From contig NZ_JAQGJT010000044.1 of assembly GCF_028290495.1 (NCBI RefSeq), positions 32,157-96,156 of the forward strand: a DNA stretch of 64,000 nucleotides, in the 5' to 3' direction. The notes under the pieces are model-generated. The model saw only the letters and a list, made by a program, of their open reading frames with translations. It ran no database searches and had not been told where the DNA came from. Position 1 is the first letter of the stretch. Each line of letters opens with the position of its first letter. A program made the translations under genes and the position numbers. Below are positions 35,582-43,647 of the stretch, in pieces. Origin of the DNA: Tardiphaga sp. (GTDB lineage: Bacteria > Pseudomonadota > Alphaproteobacteria > Rhizobiales > Xanthobacteraceae).

Positions 35582-36397
35582 ATGATCCCCACAGCAATTG
35601 CGGTCGCCCCTAACGGCGGCCGCAAGGTCAAGGCCGATCATCCCGCCGTGCCGCTGACGCCGGCGGAACTGGCCGTCACCGCCGCCCGCTGCCGCGACGC
35701 CGGTGCGTCGATGATCCACGCCCATGTCCGCACTGCCGACGGCCTGCATCTGCTCGATGCCGATGCCTACCTGGCTGCCACCGCTGCCATCCGCGGCGCG
35801 GTCGGCAATGATCTGGTGATCCAGATCACCAGCGAGGCGCTCGGCAAATACAGCCCCGCCGAACAGCGCGCGGTGGTCCGTGCCGTTCGTCCTGAAGCCG
35901 TTTCGCTGGCGCTGCGCGAACTGGTGCCGGACTCCTCCGAGGAGACCGCCTTCGCTGAGCTGCTCGGCTGGATGAAGGCGGAGTCGGTGACGCCGCAGAT
36001 CATTCTGTATGAGGTCGAGGAGGCCGTGCGCCTCGCCGAGTTTCGCAAACGCGGTCTGATTCCCTTCGCGCATCTGCCGGTGCTGTACGTGCTCGGCCGC
36101 TACACCGTGGGACAGACCTCCGCGCCGGCCGACCTGCTGCCGTTCATCGATTCGACTGCGCCGTCGTTCGAGCACTGGAGCCTTTGCGCCTTTGGCGCGC
36201 AGGAGACCGCTTGCGTCACCGCCGGCGCGTTGCTCGGCGGCCATATCCGGGTCGGCTTCGAGAACAACGAGTCCCTGCCGGACGGCTCCCGCGCACAGGG
36301 CAACGAGGATCTCGTGGCGGCGACGCGGCGTGCCATCGAGGCCGTCGGCCTCAGGCCGGCGAGCGCCGACGAGTTGCGGGCCGCAACGGCGAAATGA
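35582..36397 (+). CDS. BKACE-family (3-keto-5-aminohexanoate cleavage enzyme-like) protein
   Basis: About 271 residues. The metal-site motif MIHAHVRTADG near residue 45 and a later H-L-P / H-W-S region match the beta-keto acid cleavage enzymes, which condense or cleave beta-keto acids with acetyl-CoA. NES LPDGSRAQGNEDLV near 230 fits the family's GFENN segment. ATG 36582-type numbering aside, the true start is ATG 35582, five bases after ridA. The pair suggests a route that forms reactive enamine/imine intermediates. Confidence 0.85.
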   Translation: MIPTAIAVAPNGGRKVKADHPAVPLTPAELAVTAARCRDAGASMIHAHVRTADGLHLLDADAYLAATAAIRGAVGNDLVIQITSEALGKYSPAEQRAVVRAVRPEAVSLALRELVPDSSEETAFAELLGWMKAESVTPQIILYEVEEAVRLAEFRKRGLIPFAHLPVLYVLGRYTVGQTSAPADLLPFIDSTAPSFEHWSLCAFGAQETACVTAGALLGGHIRVGFENNESLPDGSRAQGNEDLVAATRRAIEAVGLRPASADELRAATAK

Positions 36398-36403
36398 AAT
36401 AAG

Positions 36404-36440
36404 CCGGCCGGATCGGGGAAAATCTTCCGAATCCGGCCGG
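36404..36440 (+). terminator. Hairpin after BKACE-like gene
   Basis: CCGGCCGGAT (36404-36413) pairs perfectly with ATCCGGCCGG (36431-36440). The intervening GGGGAAAATCTTCC can extend the stem. It lies between the stop at 36397 and the Nudix gene at 36461. There is no clear T-run. Confidence 0.5.
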
Positions 36441-36460
36441 ATGTTCGCTATATCTCCGCG

Positions 36461-36988
36461 ATGGTCGAGAAGATTCCAGCCATCCCCCGTGATGTCATTT
36501 CAGCTGCGGGGGGCATCGTGGTGCAGCAGGGTGAACCGCCGCTGTTCGCAATAGTGTGCCTGCGTAAGCGCGGCGACTGGGTGCTGCCGAAAGGCAAGCT
36601 CGATGCTGGCGAGACGCCGCGCGCCGCAGCGCAACGCGAGGTGCTGGAAGAGACCGGCCACGACGCTTTGGTAGGCGAGTTCCTGGGTACGCTGGCCTAT
36701 GAAGTCGGCGTTCGCATCAAGATCGTGCATTACTGGCGGATGGAAGCCGCCGCCGAGCCTAGCCGTCCGCTGATGAAGGACATCAGCGCCGTGGAATGGC
36801 TGCCGCTCGATGCCGCGCTGGCGCGGCTAAGCCGCAGCCACGAACAGGCATTTCTGGCGCAGGTCGGGCCGCTGGCATTGGAAGCCCGGGCCGATGGGGT
36901 CGCGTTGCGCGACGGTCCTGCGACAGCGTACCCGAATCTGCCTTCGCCCGGCGTCGTGCAAAAATTCTGGCGCTGGCTGAGAGGCTGA
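36461..36988 (+). CDS. Nudix hydrolase
   Basis: A 175-residue protein. The Nudix box is complete: GKLDAGETPRAAAQREVLEE followed by TGH (residues about 46-68), matching G-x5-E-x7-REUxEExGU. The preceding GDWVLPKGKL and following EVGVRIKIVHYWRM resemble diphosphoinositol/diadenosine polyphosphate hydrolases (DIPP/Ap4A type). The C-terminal 40 residues are variable. It should cleave a nucleoside diphosphate-linked or polyphosphate compound in the cytoplasm. Confidence 0.88.
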   Translation: MVEKIPAIPRDVISAAGGIVVQQGEPPLFAIVCLRKRGDWVLPKGKLDAGETPRAAAQREVLEETGHDALVGEFLGTLAYEVGVRIKIVHYWRMEAAAEPSRPLMKDISAVEWLPLDAALARLSRSHEQAFLAQVGPLALEARADGVALRDGPATAYPNLPSPGVVQKFWRWLRG

Positions 36989-37031
36989 ACGTGCTTGCTT
37001 CGCAGGTTGGCCCGCCGTGCGAGCCTTGCCT

Positions 37032-38114
37032 CTACTTGCCCGAGCGCATGATCACGCCGTACCAGCCGAGGCCTTTGTAGGTCTCGTAGCCCGGCGTGGC
37101 GTGGAACGCGATCAGGGTACCGGAGCGGTCATGATAGAATCCGCTGCGCCGGCCGTTCAGCGCGATAGGCAGCTTTTCGCTGAGCAGCCCTTGGCCATCG
37201 GACGCGGCGATGACGCGAAGATTTGAATCGACCAGCAGCACGCGCGTCTTGTCATCGTCGACGCGAACGCCCTCGACGATGGCGCGGGCCTGCGTCTCCC
37301 AGTCGAAATGGACGGCCAGCACGCCGATGGCGCGGCCGTTGGCTTTGCCGCCCTCGCGGACGCTGGCGCAATAGGTGGCGACCTGGGCGTTGCCGAGCAA
37401 CGGCTGCCGCTCCACGTCGTGGGCGGTGTAGCCGTCGCCGGAACGCAATTCGCGCGCAGCGCGAAACCAGCTGGTGCCGGCGACGTTCGCACCCTTGACC
37501 TTGAAACGATCGCCGCGGCCGCCGGCCAGCACGTTGCCGTCGAGGTCGCACAGCCACAGATCGAGATAGACGGTGTAGGCGCCGAGGATCACCGCGAGGC
37601 GCTCCGACACATGCGCGGCGGTGATGTCGTTGGGCGAAGCCGCGCCATCGACGACGGCGGAATCGGTAGCCCACCAGCGCACGTCGCAGGTCCGCTCATA
37701 GAGATTGCGGTCGATCAGCTCGATGGCGTTCAGCGAAAGGTCGACCATGCGCTCGCCGCGCGAACGCTCCGTCATGTTGTCGATCGACGACATCAGGCTG
37801 CCGGTGCGAGCGGTGAGCTGGGTTTCGAGCTCGCGGGCGATGGTTTCGACCTGCTGGCCGACATTGCGCACTTCCTGCGCCACCACCGCGAAGCCTGCGC
37901 CTTGCACGCCGGCGCGCGAACTTTCGATCAGCGCGTTCAGCGCCAGCATCTTCATCTGGTTGGTGATGTTCTGGATCGACCGGGTCTTCTCGCAGGCGAT
38001 CTGGTTGACCTCGGCGGTCAGCCGCGCAATCAGCGCGGAGATGTCGGAACCATCGTCGGCGGGGTCGGCTGGCGGAATTGCGCGAGCGAGGTGGCTGTTG
38101 CGTTCCATCGCCAT
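37032..38114 (-). CDS. Soluble chemoreceptor-like protein: MCP signalling hairpin plus C-terminal Cache-type sensor
   Basis: A 360-residue protein without any membrane segment. Residues 40-90 carry the conserved MCP hairpin tip: NITNQMKMLALNALIESSRAG, then GAGFAVVAQEVRNVG. From about residue 125 onward there is a Cache/PDC-like sensor: TDSAVVDG, VYLDLWLCDLDGNVLAGG, GDGYTAHDVERQPLLG and a repeat LVDSNLRVIAASDGQG. Domain order is reversed compared with classical receptors, where the sensor comes first. It probably contacts CheA/CheW while sensing a cytoplasmic ligand, but this is inference. ATG 38114 (or 38108) starts it. Confidence 0.8.
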   Translation of the reverse strand: MAMERNSHLARAIPPADPADDGSDISALIARLTAEVNQIACEKTRSIQNITNQMKMLALNALIESSRAGVQGAGFAVVAQEVRNVGQQVETIARELETQLTARTGSLMSSIDNMTERSRGERMVDLSLNAIELIDRNLYERTCDVRWWATDSAVVDGAASPNDITAAHVSERLAVILGAYTVYLDLWLCDLDGNVLAGGRGDRFKVKGANVAGTSWFRAARELRSGDGYTAHDVERQPLLGNAQVATYCASVREGGKANGRAIGVLAVHFDWETQARAIVEGVRVDDDKTRVLLVDSNLRVIAASDGQGLLSEKLPIALNGRRSGFYHDRSGTLIAFHATPGYETYKGLGWYGVIMRSGK

Positions 38115-38269
38115 GGCGATCCCGCGTCCTTTGCAAAATTGGTGTTTGATCGATCGGGAGCAGCGCGCCCTGATGCGTCACCGGATACCGGTGCCGTTGT
38201 CGCCGATTATAGCTAACAGAAACTTAATTTCCGCGTGGCGAACTGCGACGGATCGCACCGTGGGCGGCC

Positions 38270-38563
38270 TCAATGGCTGCCCGTATTTTCGTCATGCGGC
38301 CGTTTCTCCTTCAGACATTCGTCGATCGCCGCCAGAAGGGTCCTTGGCTTGAACGGCTTGCGCAGGCGGCGCCTGGCGCCCAGCGCCAACGCCATCCGCA
38401 GGAAGTCCGGAGCCGGCGACTGGCTTTCCGCAAAGGCGTAGCCAGAGATCGCGATGAGCGGCACGCCGGGGGCGCTCTGGTGGAACAGCCGCACCGATGC
38501 AAAGCCATCCATGTTCGGCCCGAAGATATTGATGATGACCAGATCGCGTGTCTGTATCGAACG
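38270..38563 (-). pseudogene. Decayed response-regulator receiver domain (C-terminal part)
   Basis: The frame reads RDLVIINIFGPNMDGFASVR, then PLIAISGYAFAES and an ALGARRRLRKPFKPRTLL end. This is the second half of a CheY-like receiver: DGF loop, Thr/Ser region and the conserved KPF lysine. The phospho-accepting Asp in the D-x-x-M-P-x-M-D-G type motif is Asn here (IINIFGPNMDG), and the N-terminal third with the acidic pocket is missing; upstream codons are Asn-rich and end at a stop near 38640. The only ATG is at 38512. It is probably a remnant or a non-phosphorylatable truncated receiver. Confidence 0.6.
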
Positions 38564-38651
38564 ATGCGCATATAGGTTGTTGTTGCGGTGTGGTTCTGGT
38601 TATTTGCGGCGCGTGGTATCCGGCCACGCGCTTGTGGTATCTATATGAAAT

Positions 38652-38679
38652 GTTGCGGTTTCCCGCCGCGTTGCCATAT
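38652..38679 (+). promoter_or_regulatory. Possible heat-shock (RpoH) promoter for htpG
   Basis: CCATAT at 38674-38679 matches the alphaproteobacterial RpoH -10 type. GTTGCG at 38652-38657, with a 16-bp spacer, is a weak match to the CTTG -35. It would start transcription about 30 bp before ATG 38717. Confidence 0.35.
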
Positions 38680-38716
38680 CCGGAATTCCCGTTCAGCGAC
38701 TTGAGACGAGCACCCC

Positions 38717-40588
38717 ATGACCGACACGACGACCACCTCCGCGCCGACCTCGCAGCCGTTCCAGGCCGAGGTCGCCGAATTGCTGAACCTGATGGTTCAC
38801 TCGGTCTATTCCGAGACCGATATTTTCCTGCGCGAGTTGATCTCCAATGCCTCCGACGCCTGCGACAAGCTGCGTTATGAGGCGATCGCCAATCCCGGAT
38901 TGATCGCCGAAGGTGCCTCGCCGAACATCACCATCGCGCCGGACAAGGAAGCCAACATCCTGTCGGTGATCGACACCGGCATCGGCATGGACCGCCAGGA
39001 ACTGATCGACAATCTCGGGACCATCGCGCGCTCCGGCACCAAGTCGTTCCTGTCGCGGCTCACCGAGGCCAAGGACGGCGCAGGGCTAATCGGCCAGTTC
39101 GGCGTCGGCTTCTATGCGGCGTTCATGGTGGCCGAGAAGATCGTCGTTACCAGCCGTCGTGCCGGCGAACATGACGCCTTTACCTGGACCTCGTCGGGCG
39201 GCGCCGGCTTCGAGATCGCGCAGCTGGAAGACGGCATGAGCGTGCCGGCCGGAACGCGGATCGACCTGCACCTCAAGGAGGACGCCAAGAAGTATCTCGA
39301 AGCTCACGAGATCGAGCGCATCGTCGGCGCCTATTCCGACAACATCCAGTTCCCGATCCTGCTCAAGGATGGCGACGCCGAGCCGCGCCAAATCAATTCC
39401 GCCAGCGCGCTGTGGCAGCGCTCGAAGTCCGAGCTGACGCCGGAGGATTACACCCAAGCCTACAAGTCAATCGCCAATGCCTGGGACGAGCCGGCGATGA
39501 CGCTGCATTACCGCGCCGAGGGCCGCTATTCCTACGCCGTGCTGCTGTTCGCGCCTTCGGCCAAGCCGTTCGACCTGTTCGAGCCGAACCGCAAGGGCAA
39601 GGTCAAGCTCTATGTCCGCCGCGTCTTCATCACCGACGATGCCGACCTGCTGCCGACCTATCTGCGCTTCATCCGCGGCGTCATCGATGCCGAGGATCTG
39701 CCGCTGAACCTGTCGCGCGAGATGCTGCAGAACAATCCGCAGCTGGCGCAGATCCGCAAGGCCGTCGCCACCCGCGTGGTCGGCGAAATGGAGAGCATGA
39801 GCGACAAGGACCCGGAAGCCTTCGCCAGGATCTGGGATGCGTTCGGTCCGGTGATCAAGGAAGGCCTCTATGAGGATTACGAGCGCCGCGAGAAGCTGCT
39901 GTCGCTGTCGCGCTTCACCAGCACGACTGGTGAGAAGCGTTCGCTGAAGCAGTATGTCGCCGATCTCAAGCCGAACCAGACCGAGATCTACTACCTCGTG
40001 GGCGACAGCCTTGATCGACTGAAGTCGAATCCGAAACTGGAAGCGGCAAAGTCGCGCGGCATCGAGGTTCTGCTGCTGACCGATCACGTCGATGCGTTCT
40101 GGACCTCGATGCCGACCGATTTCGAGGGCAAGCCGCTGAAGTCGCTGAGCCAGGGCGAGGTCGATCTCGATCTGGTGCCGCGCATCGACGAAGAGGCCAA
40201 GGACGACAGCAAGCCGGAGACCGACGAGGCCGCGACCATCGCCGTCATCAAGGACGCGCTCGGCGACCGCGTCTCCGACGTGAAGGCCTCGACACGGCTG
40301 ACGACCTCCGCCTCCTGCCTCGTGGCCGGTGGTCACGGCCCGGACCGCGAGCTGGAACGCATGCTGGCGATGCAGAACAGGGGCGCCGGCACCAAGCCGA
40401 TCCTTGAGATCAACCTGCGCCATCCGCTGGTGGCAAGGATCGCGGGCGCCGACGCTGCGCCCGGTGGCGTTGCCGCGGACTTGTCGTTCCTGCTGCTGGA
40501 GCAGGCGCAGATCCTCGACGGTGAACTGCCGGAAGACCCGGCGGCATTTGCGGCCCGGCTGCACCGACTGGTACTGAAGGCGATGTAG
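38717..40588 (+). CDS. htpG: Hsp90-family molecular chaperone HtpG
   Basis: A 623-residue HtpG. The GHKL ATP site has [20 protein letters not shown], then [23 protein letters not shown] and [14 protein letters not shown] (N-box and G-boxes). The middle domain carries [18 protein letters not shown] with the catalytic Arg, and the C-terminal domain is complete. It folds clients in the cytoplasm. ATG 38717 is the family start. It is a single-gene unit. Confidence 0.97.
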   Translation: MTDTTTTSAPTSQPFQAEVAELLNLMVHSVYSETDIFLRELISNASDACDKLRYEAIANPGLIAEGASPNITIAPDKEANILSVIDTGIGMDRQELIDNLGTIARSGTKSFLSRLTEAKDGAGLIGQFGVGFYAAFMVAEKIVVTSRRAGEHDAFTWTSSGGAGFEIAQLEDGMSVPAGTRIDLHLKEDAKKYLEAHEIERIVGAYSDNIQFPILLKDGDAEPRQINSASALWQRSKSELTPEDYTQAYKSIANAWDEPAMTLHYRAEGRYSYAVLLFAPSAKPFDLFEPNRKGKVKLYVRRVFITDDADLLPTYLRFIRGVIDAEDLPLNLSREMLQNNPQLAQIRKAVATRVVGEMESMSDKDPEAFARIWDAFGPVIKEGLYEDYERREKLLSLSRFTSTTGEKRSLKQYVADLKPNQTEIYYLVGDSLDRLKSNPKLEAAKSRGIEVLLLTDHVDAFWTSMPTDFEGKPLKSLSQGEVDLDLVPRIDEEAKDDSKPETDEAATIAVIKDALGDRVSDVKASTRLTTSASCLVAGGHGPDRELERMLAMQNRGAGTKPILEINLRHPLVARIAGADAAPGGVAADLSFLLLEQAQILDGELPEDPAAFAARLHRLVLKAM

Positions 40589-40755
40589 TCGTTCACGATC
40601 GGACGGCCTGTGCCGCGTCGTCCTCGCGAGGGCGGGGGCGACGCTGCGCACAGGGCGTCTATTTCAGCAACCCTACTCATCCCAAAGATTAGCTGTTCCT
40701 GCGCTACGTTCTAAAATAGCTTCCCGGCAACACTAAAAAACCGGGAGGCTACCTC

Positions 40756-41952
40756 ATGAAATTCGGGCATTTGTCGTCGGCTGCCGCTTTGTGCAGTCTG
40801 TTTATTGCTGCACCTGCGCTGGCGCAGGGCGTCAAGATCGGCATCCTCAACGACCAGTCCGGCGTCTATGCCGACTACGGCGGCAAGTATTCACTCGAAG
40901 CCGCCAAAATGGCGATCGAGGACTTCGGCGGCGAGGTGCTCGGCAAGAAGATCGAGCTGATCACCGCCGACCACCAGAACAAGCCCGATCTCGCCGTCTC
41001 GATCGCGCGGCGCTGGTACGACGTTGAAGGCGTCGACATGATCACCGAACTCACCACCTCCTCGGTGGCGCTGGCGGTGCAGGAGTTGTCGGCGCAGCAA
41101 AAGAAGATCGATATCGTGGTGGGGGCGGCGAGCTCGCGCATTACCGGCGACGCCTGCACGCCCTATGGTTTTCACTGGTCGTTCGACACCCACGCGCTCG
41201 GCGTCGGTACCGGCGGCGCGCTGACCGAGGCCGGCGGCGATACCTGGTTCTTCCTGACGGCTGACTACGCTTTCGGCTATTCGCTGGAAAAGGACACCGG
41301 CGACATCGTCAAGGCGAAGGGCGGCAAGGTGCTCGGTGCGGTCCGTCATCCGCTGAATTCTTCGGACTTCTCATCCTTCCTGCTGCAGGCGCAGGCTTCC
41401 AAGGCCAAGGTAATTGGCCTGGCCAATGCCGGCCTCGACACCACCAATGCGGTCAAGCAGGCGTCCGAATTCGGCATCGTGGCCGGCGGCCAGAAGCTGG
41501 CCGGTCTCTTGCTCACGCTGGCCGAAGTGAACGGCCTTGGCCTGCAGGCGGCGCAGGGTCTGGTTCTGACGGAATCCTTCTACTGGGACCGTGACGACAA
41601 ATCGCGCGAGTTCGCCGACCGCTTCTTCAAGCGCACGCAGCGGATGCCGAACATGATCCAGGCCGGCACCTATTCATCGACGTTGTCGTATCTGAAGGCG
41701 GTGAAGGCCGCCGGCACGAAGGATTCGGACGCGGTGGTGAAGAAGCTGAAGGAACTTCCGGTGAACGACGCCTTCGCGCAGGGCGGCAAGGTGCTCGCCA
41801 ACGGACGCATGGTGAAGGACCTCTATCTGTTCGAGGTCAAGAAGCCTTCGGAATCGAAGAAGCCCTGGGACTACTACAAGCAGCTCGCCACGGTGCCCGG
41901 TGACAAGGCCTATCCCACCGCTGCAGAGAGCGGCTGCCCGCTGACGAAATAG
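40756..41952 (+). CDS. ABC transporter branched-chain amino acid/aromatic acid-type substrate-binding protein
   Basis: A 398-residue periplasmic receptor with signal peptide (MKFGHLSSAAALCSLFIAAPALA, cut before QG). VKIGILNDQSGVYADYGGKYS and the type I binding fold are typical of the LivK group that, in Rhodopseudomonas, often binds aromatic acids or phenylpropanoids. ATG 40756 follows GGGAGGCTACC. No Liv permease or ATPase lies nearby. It opens a cluster with ALDH, GntR and MFS genes. Confidence 0.88.
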   Translation: MKFGHLSSAAALCSLFIAAPALAQGVKIGILNDQSGVYADYGGKYSLEAAKMAIEDFGGEVLGKKIELITADHQNKPDLAVSIARRWYDVEGVDMITELTTSSVALAVQELSAQQKKIDIVVGAASSRITGDACTPYGFHWSFDTHALGVGTGGALTEAGGDTWFFLTADYAFGYSLEKDTGDIVKAKGGKVLGAVRHPLNSSDFSSFLLQAQASKAKVIGLANAGLDTTNAVKQASEFGIVAGGQKLAGLLLTLAEVNGLGLQAAQGLVLTESFYWDRDDKSREFADRFFKRTQRMPNMIQAGTYSSTLSYLKAVKAAGTKDSDAVVKKLKELPVNDAFAQGGKVLANGRMVKDLYLFEVKKPSESKKPWDYYKQLATVPGDKAYPTAAESGCPLTK

Positions 41953-41995
41953 AACGGAAGCGTTTCCAAGCGAAGCAGCTGCCGCCTTCCGCGGC

Positions 41996-42023
41996 CCCGG
42001 CGTGGCATCATGTTCACGCCGGG
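41996..42023. terminator. Hairpin between convergent genes
   Basis: CCCGGCGTG (41996-42004) pairs with CACGCCGGG (42015-42023) around a 10-nt loop, between the receptor stop (41952) and the hydrolase stop (42076). Confidence 0.5.
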
Positions 42024-42075
42024 ACGTCGCGACCGAGCTGCCAAGAAGTCAGCTGATTAGGCCGTCATTTAAACG

Positions 42076-42873
42076 TCAGGCGGCGCGGGTCTTGGCGCTT
42101 ACGATAAGAAAATTGTCGATCGCTTCGAGAAACGCTTCCGGAGCCTGCAACGGCGGTACGTGGGCGCAGCCCTTCAGCACGTGCAGGCGCGCGTCGGGCA
42201 GCAACGCCTGAAGCTCTTCCGACATAGGCGGCGGCGTCGCTTCGTCCTGATCGCCGACCATCACCAGCACGGGCACCGTCACCTTTGACAGTTCCGGCCG
42301 CAGGTCGAGTCCGGCCAGCGCGGTGCAGGCCGCGTGGAACACGTCGACGTCGGTGCGCAGGAACGCCGCTTCGCGCTCGCGCATCAGTTCGGGATGCGCT
42401 TCCTGATACTCCGGGGCAAACAGTCGTCGCATCGCGACCTGCGCGATGGCGGCCAATCCCTTGCCGCGCGCGGCGCTCGCCATGTTGCGGAACGCTTCGC
42501 GGCCGGGTTCGGTGAAGGCTGCGCCGCAGTCGGCCAGCACCAGCCGCGCGGCGATGCCGGGATGGCGGATCGCCATCTGCAGCGCGACGAAGCCGCCATA
42601 GCCGTTGCCGAGAACGATGGCGTCCTCGCCAGCCGCGGCTTCGCGCACCAAAGCTGCCATGCGATCGGCGACGGCGGCGAGACCGCCCTCGACCGGGCGT
42701 GAGGCGCCGAATCCCGGCAGCTCCGGCACGATGAGGCGGAAGCTCGAGGCGAGCGTCGGCACGATGCGGTCGAAGCTGGTGCGGTCGGCCAGCAGCGAAT
42801 GGAACAGAACCAGCGGCGGGCCTTCGCCCAAAACCTCAGCGTTTACAGTTCCGTCGGCAAAAAACTGGTTCAT
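42076..42873 (-). CDS. Alpha/beta-hydrolase-fold protein lacking the usual nucleophile
   Basis: A 265-residue protein of the 3-oxoadipate enol-lactonase-like group. The fold is clear: LVLFHSLLADRTSF, PELPGFGAS, acid strand VLVMVGDQDEATPP and end motif KGCAHVPPLQAPEAF with His. The nucleophile elbow reads LGNGYGGFVAL, so the G-x-S-x-G serine is Gly. Classical hydrolysis is therefore unlikely; it may be a lyase, an oxygenase-like enzyme or a pseudoenzyme. It is divergent from the GntR gene across a shared operator and probably belongs to the same regulon. Confidence 0.82.
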   Translation of the reverse strand: MNQFFADGTVNAEVLGEGPPLVLFHSLLADRTSFDRIVPTLASSFRLIVPELPGFGASRPVEGGLAAVADRMAALVREAAAGEDAIVLGNGYGGFVALQMAIRHPGIAARLVLADCGAAFTEPGREAFRNMASAARGKGLAAIAQVAMRRLFAPEYQEAHPELMREREAAFLRTDVDVFHAACTALAGLDLRPELSKVTVPVLVMVGDQDEATPPPMSEELQALLPDARLHVLKGCAHVPPLQAPEAFLEAIDNFLIVSAKTRAA

Positions 42874-42949
42874 CGAAAGTCCTCACTCGTTCGCTCTCAG
42901 GATCCAGTGATACGGAGATTTCAATCAATTTCAAGTCGGTTTCTGGTTG

Positions 42950-42965
42950 ACGTGATATTTCACGT
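42950..42965. promoter_or_regulatory. Inverted repeat, likely GntR operator
   Basis: ACGTGA-TATT-TCACGT has perfect 6-bp arms. It ends 10 bp before the GntR start codon (42976) and is 76 bp upstream of the hydrolase start, within the divergent promoter. Confidence 0.6.
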
Positions 42966-42975
42966 ATGTCAGAAA

Positions 42976-43635
42976 ATGGAAGGCAACTGGAACAAATCCA
43001 TGCTTTTGCGCGACAATATCTACGATTTACTCCGCGATGATATCCTGAGCTGTCGCTTTGCGCCGGGTGATGATATGCGCGAGCAAGATCTTGCGGAGCG
43101 TTACGCGGTCAGTCGCCAGCCGGTGCGCGAAGCCTTGCTGCGGCTGGAGCGCGAGCATCTGGTGACGGTGCAGCCGCGTCAGGGCTACCGGGTCAATCCG
43201 ATTTCGCTGGGAGATGCGCGCGATCTGCTGCGGTTTCGCCTGGCGCTCGAGCCGGCCTGCGTCACCGAGGCGATCGAACACGCGCCCGCCGAGGTGCTGA
43301 CGGCGCTGGATGAGTTCCGGACCTTCGTCGGCAACCGCGAAGAATTCATCACCTACAACCGTGCCTTCCATACCGCGCTGGCCTATGCCTCCGGCAACCG
43401 CCGCATGGCGGTCGCGGCCTGCGACCTGATCGGGCAGGCGGACCGTCTTGTCCGCGTCAGCCTCGCCAACGTCAAAGGGCACGATCCGGCGCAGCTGGTC
43501 GCCGAACACGCCGATCTGATCGACGCGATGCAGCGCCGCGACAGCCGCACCGCCTCGCGCATCATCCGGGCCCACATTCAAAAAACTGAAAAACGCGTCC
43601 TGCCTGCCTTGGCCAGGAACGCGGTGATTATCTGA
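42976..43635 (+). CDS. GntR-family regulator (FCD/FadR type)
   Basis: A 219-residue regulator. GntR winged helix with LRDDILSCRFAPGD, LAERYAVSRQPVREALLRLEREHLV and QGYRVNPIS (residues 15-75), then an all-helical FCD effector domain with conserved metal/ligand positions (RFRLALEPAC, NRAFHTALAYASGNRR, EHADLIDAM). ATG 42976 (MEGNWNKS) is right for the family; an upstream ATG would read through the operator and add 59 residues. It is followed 12 bp later by the aldehyde dehydrogenase gene and likely controls it. Confidence 0.92.
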   Translation: MEGNWNKSMLLRDNIYDLLRDDILSCRFAPGDDMREQDLAERYAVSRQPVREALLRLEREHLVTVQPRQGYRVNPISLGDARDLLRFRLALEPACVTEAIEHAPAEVLTALDEFRTFVGNREEFITYNRAFHTALAYASGNRRMAVAACDLIGQADRLVRVSLANVKGHDPAQLVAEHADLIDAMQRRDSRTASRIIRAHIQKTEKRVLPALARNAVII

Positions 43636-43647
43636 AGGAGAATTGCA

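Noticed and set aside
41953..41985. A third copy of the dispersed repeat
   Set aside because: Only GCGTTT..AAGCGAAG resembles the core; the rest does not match, so it may be chance.
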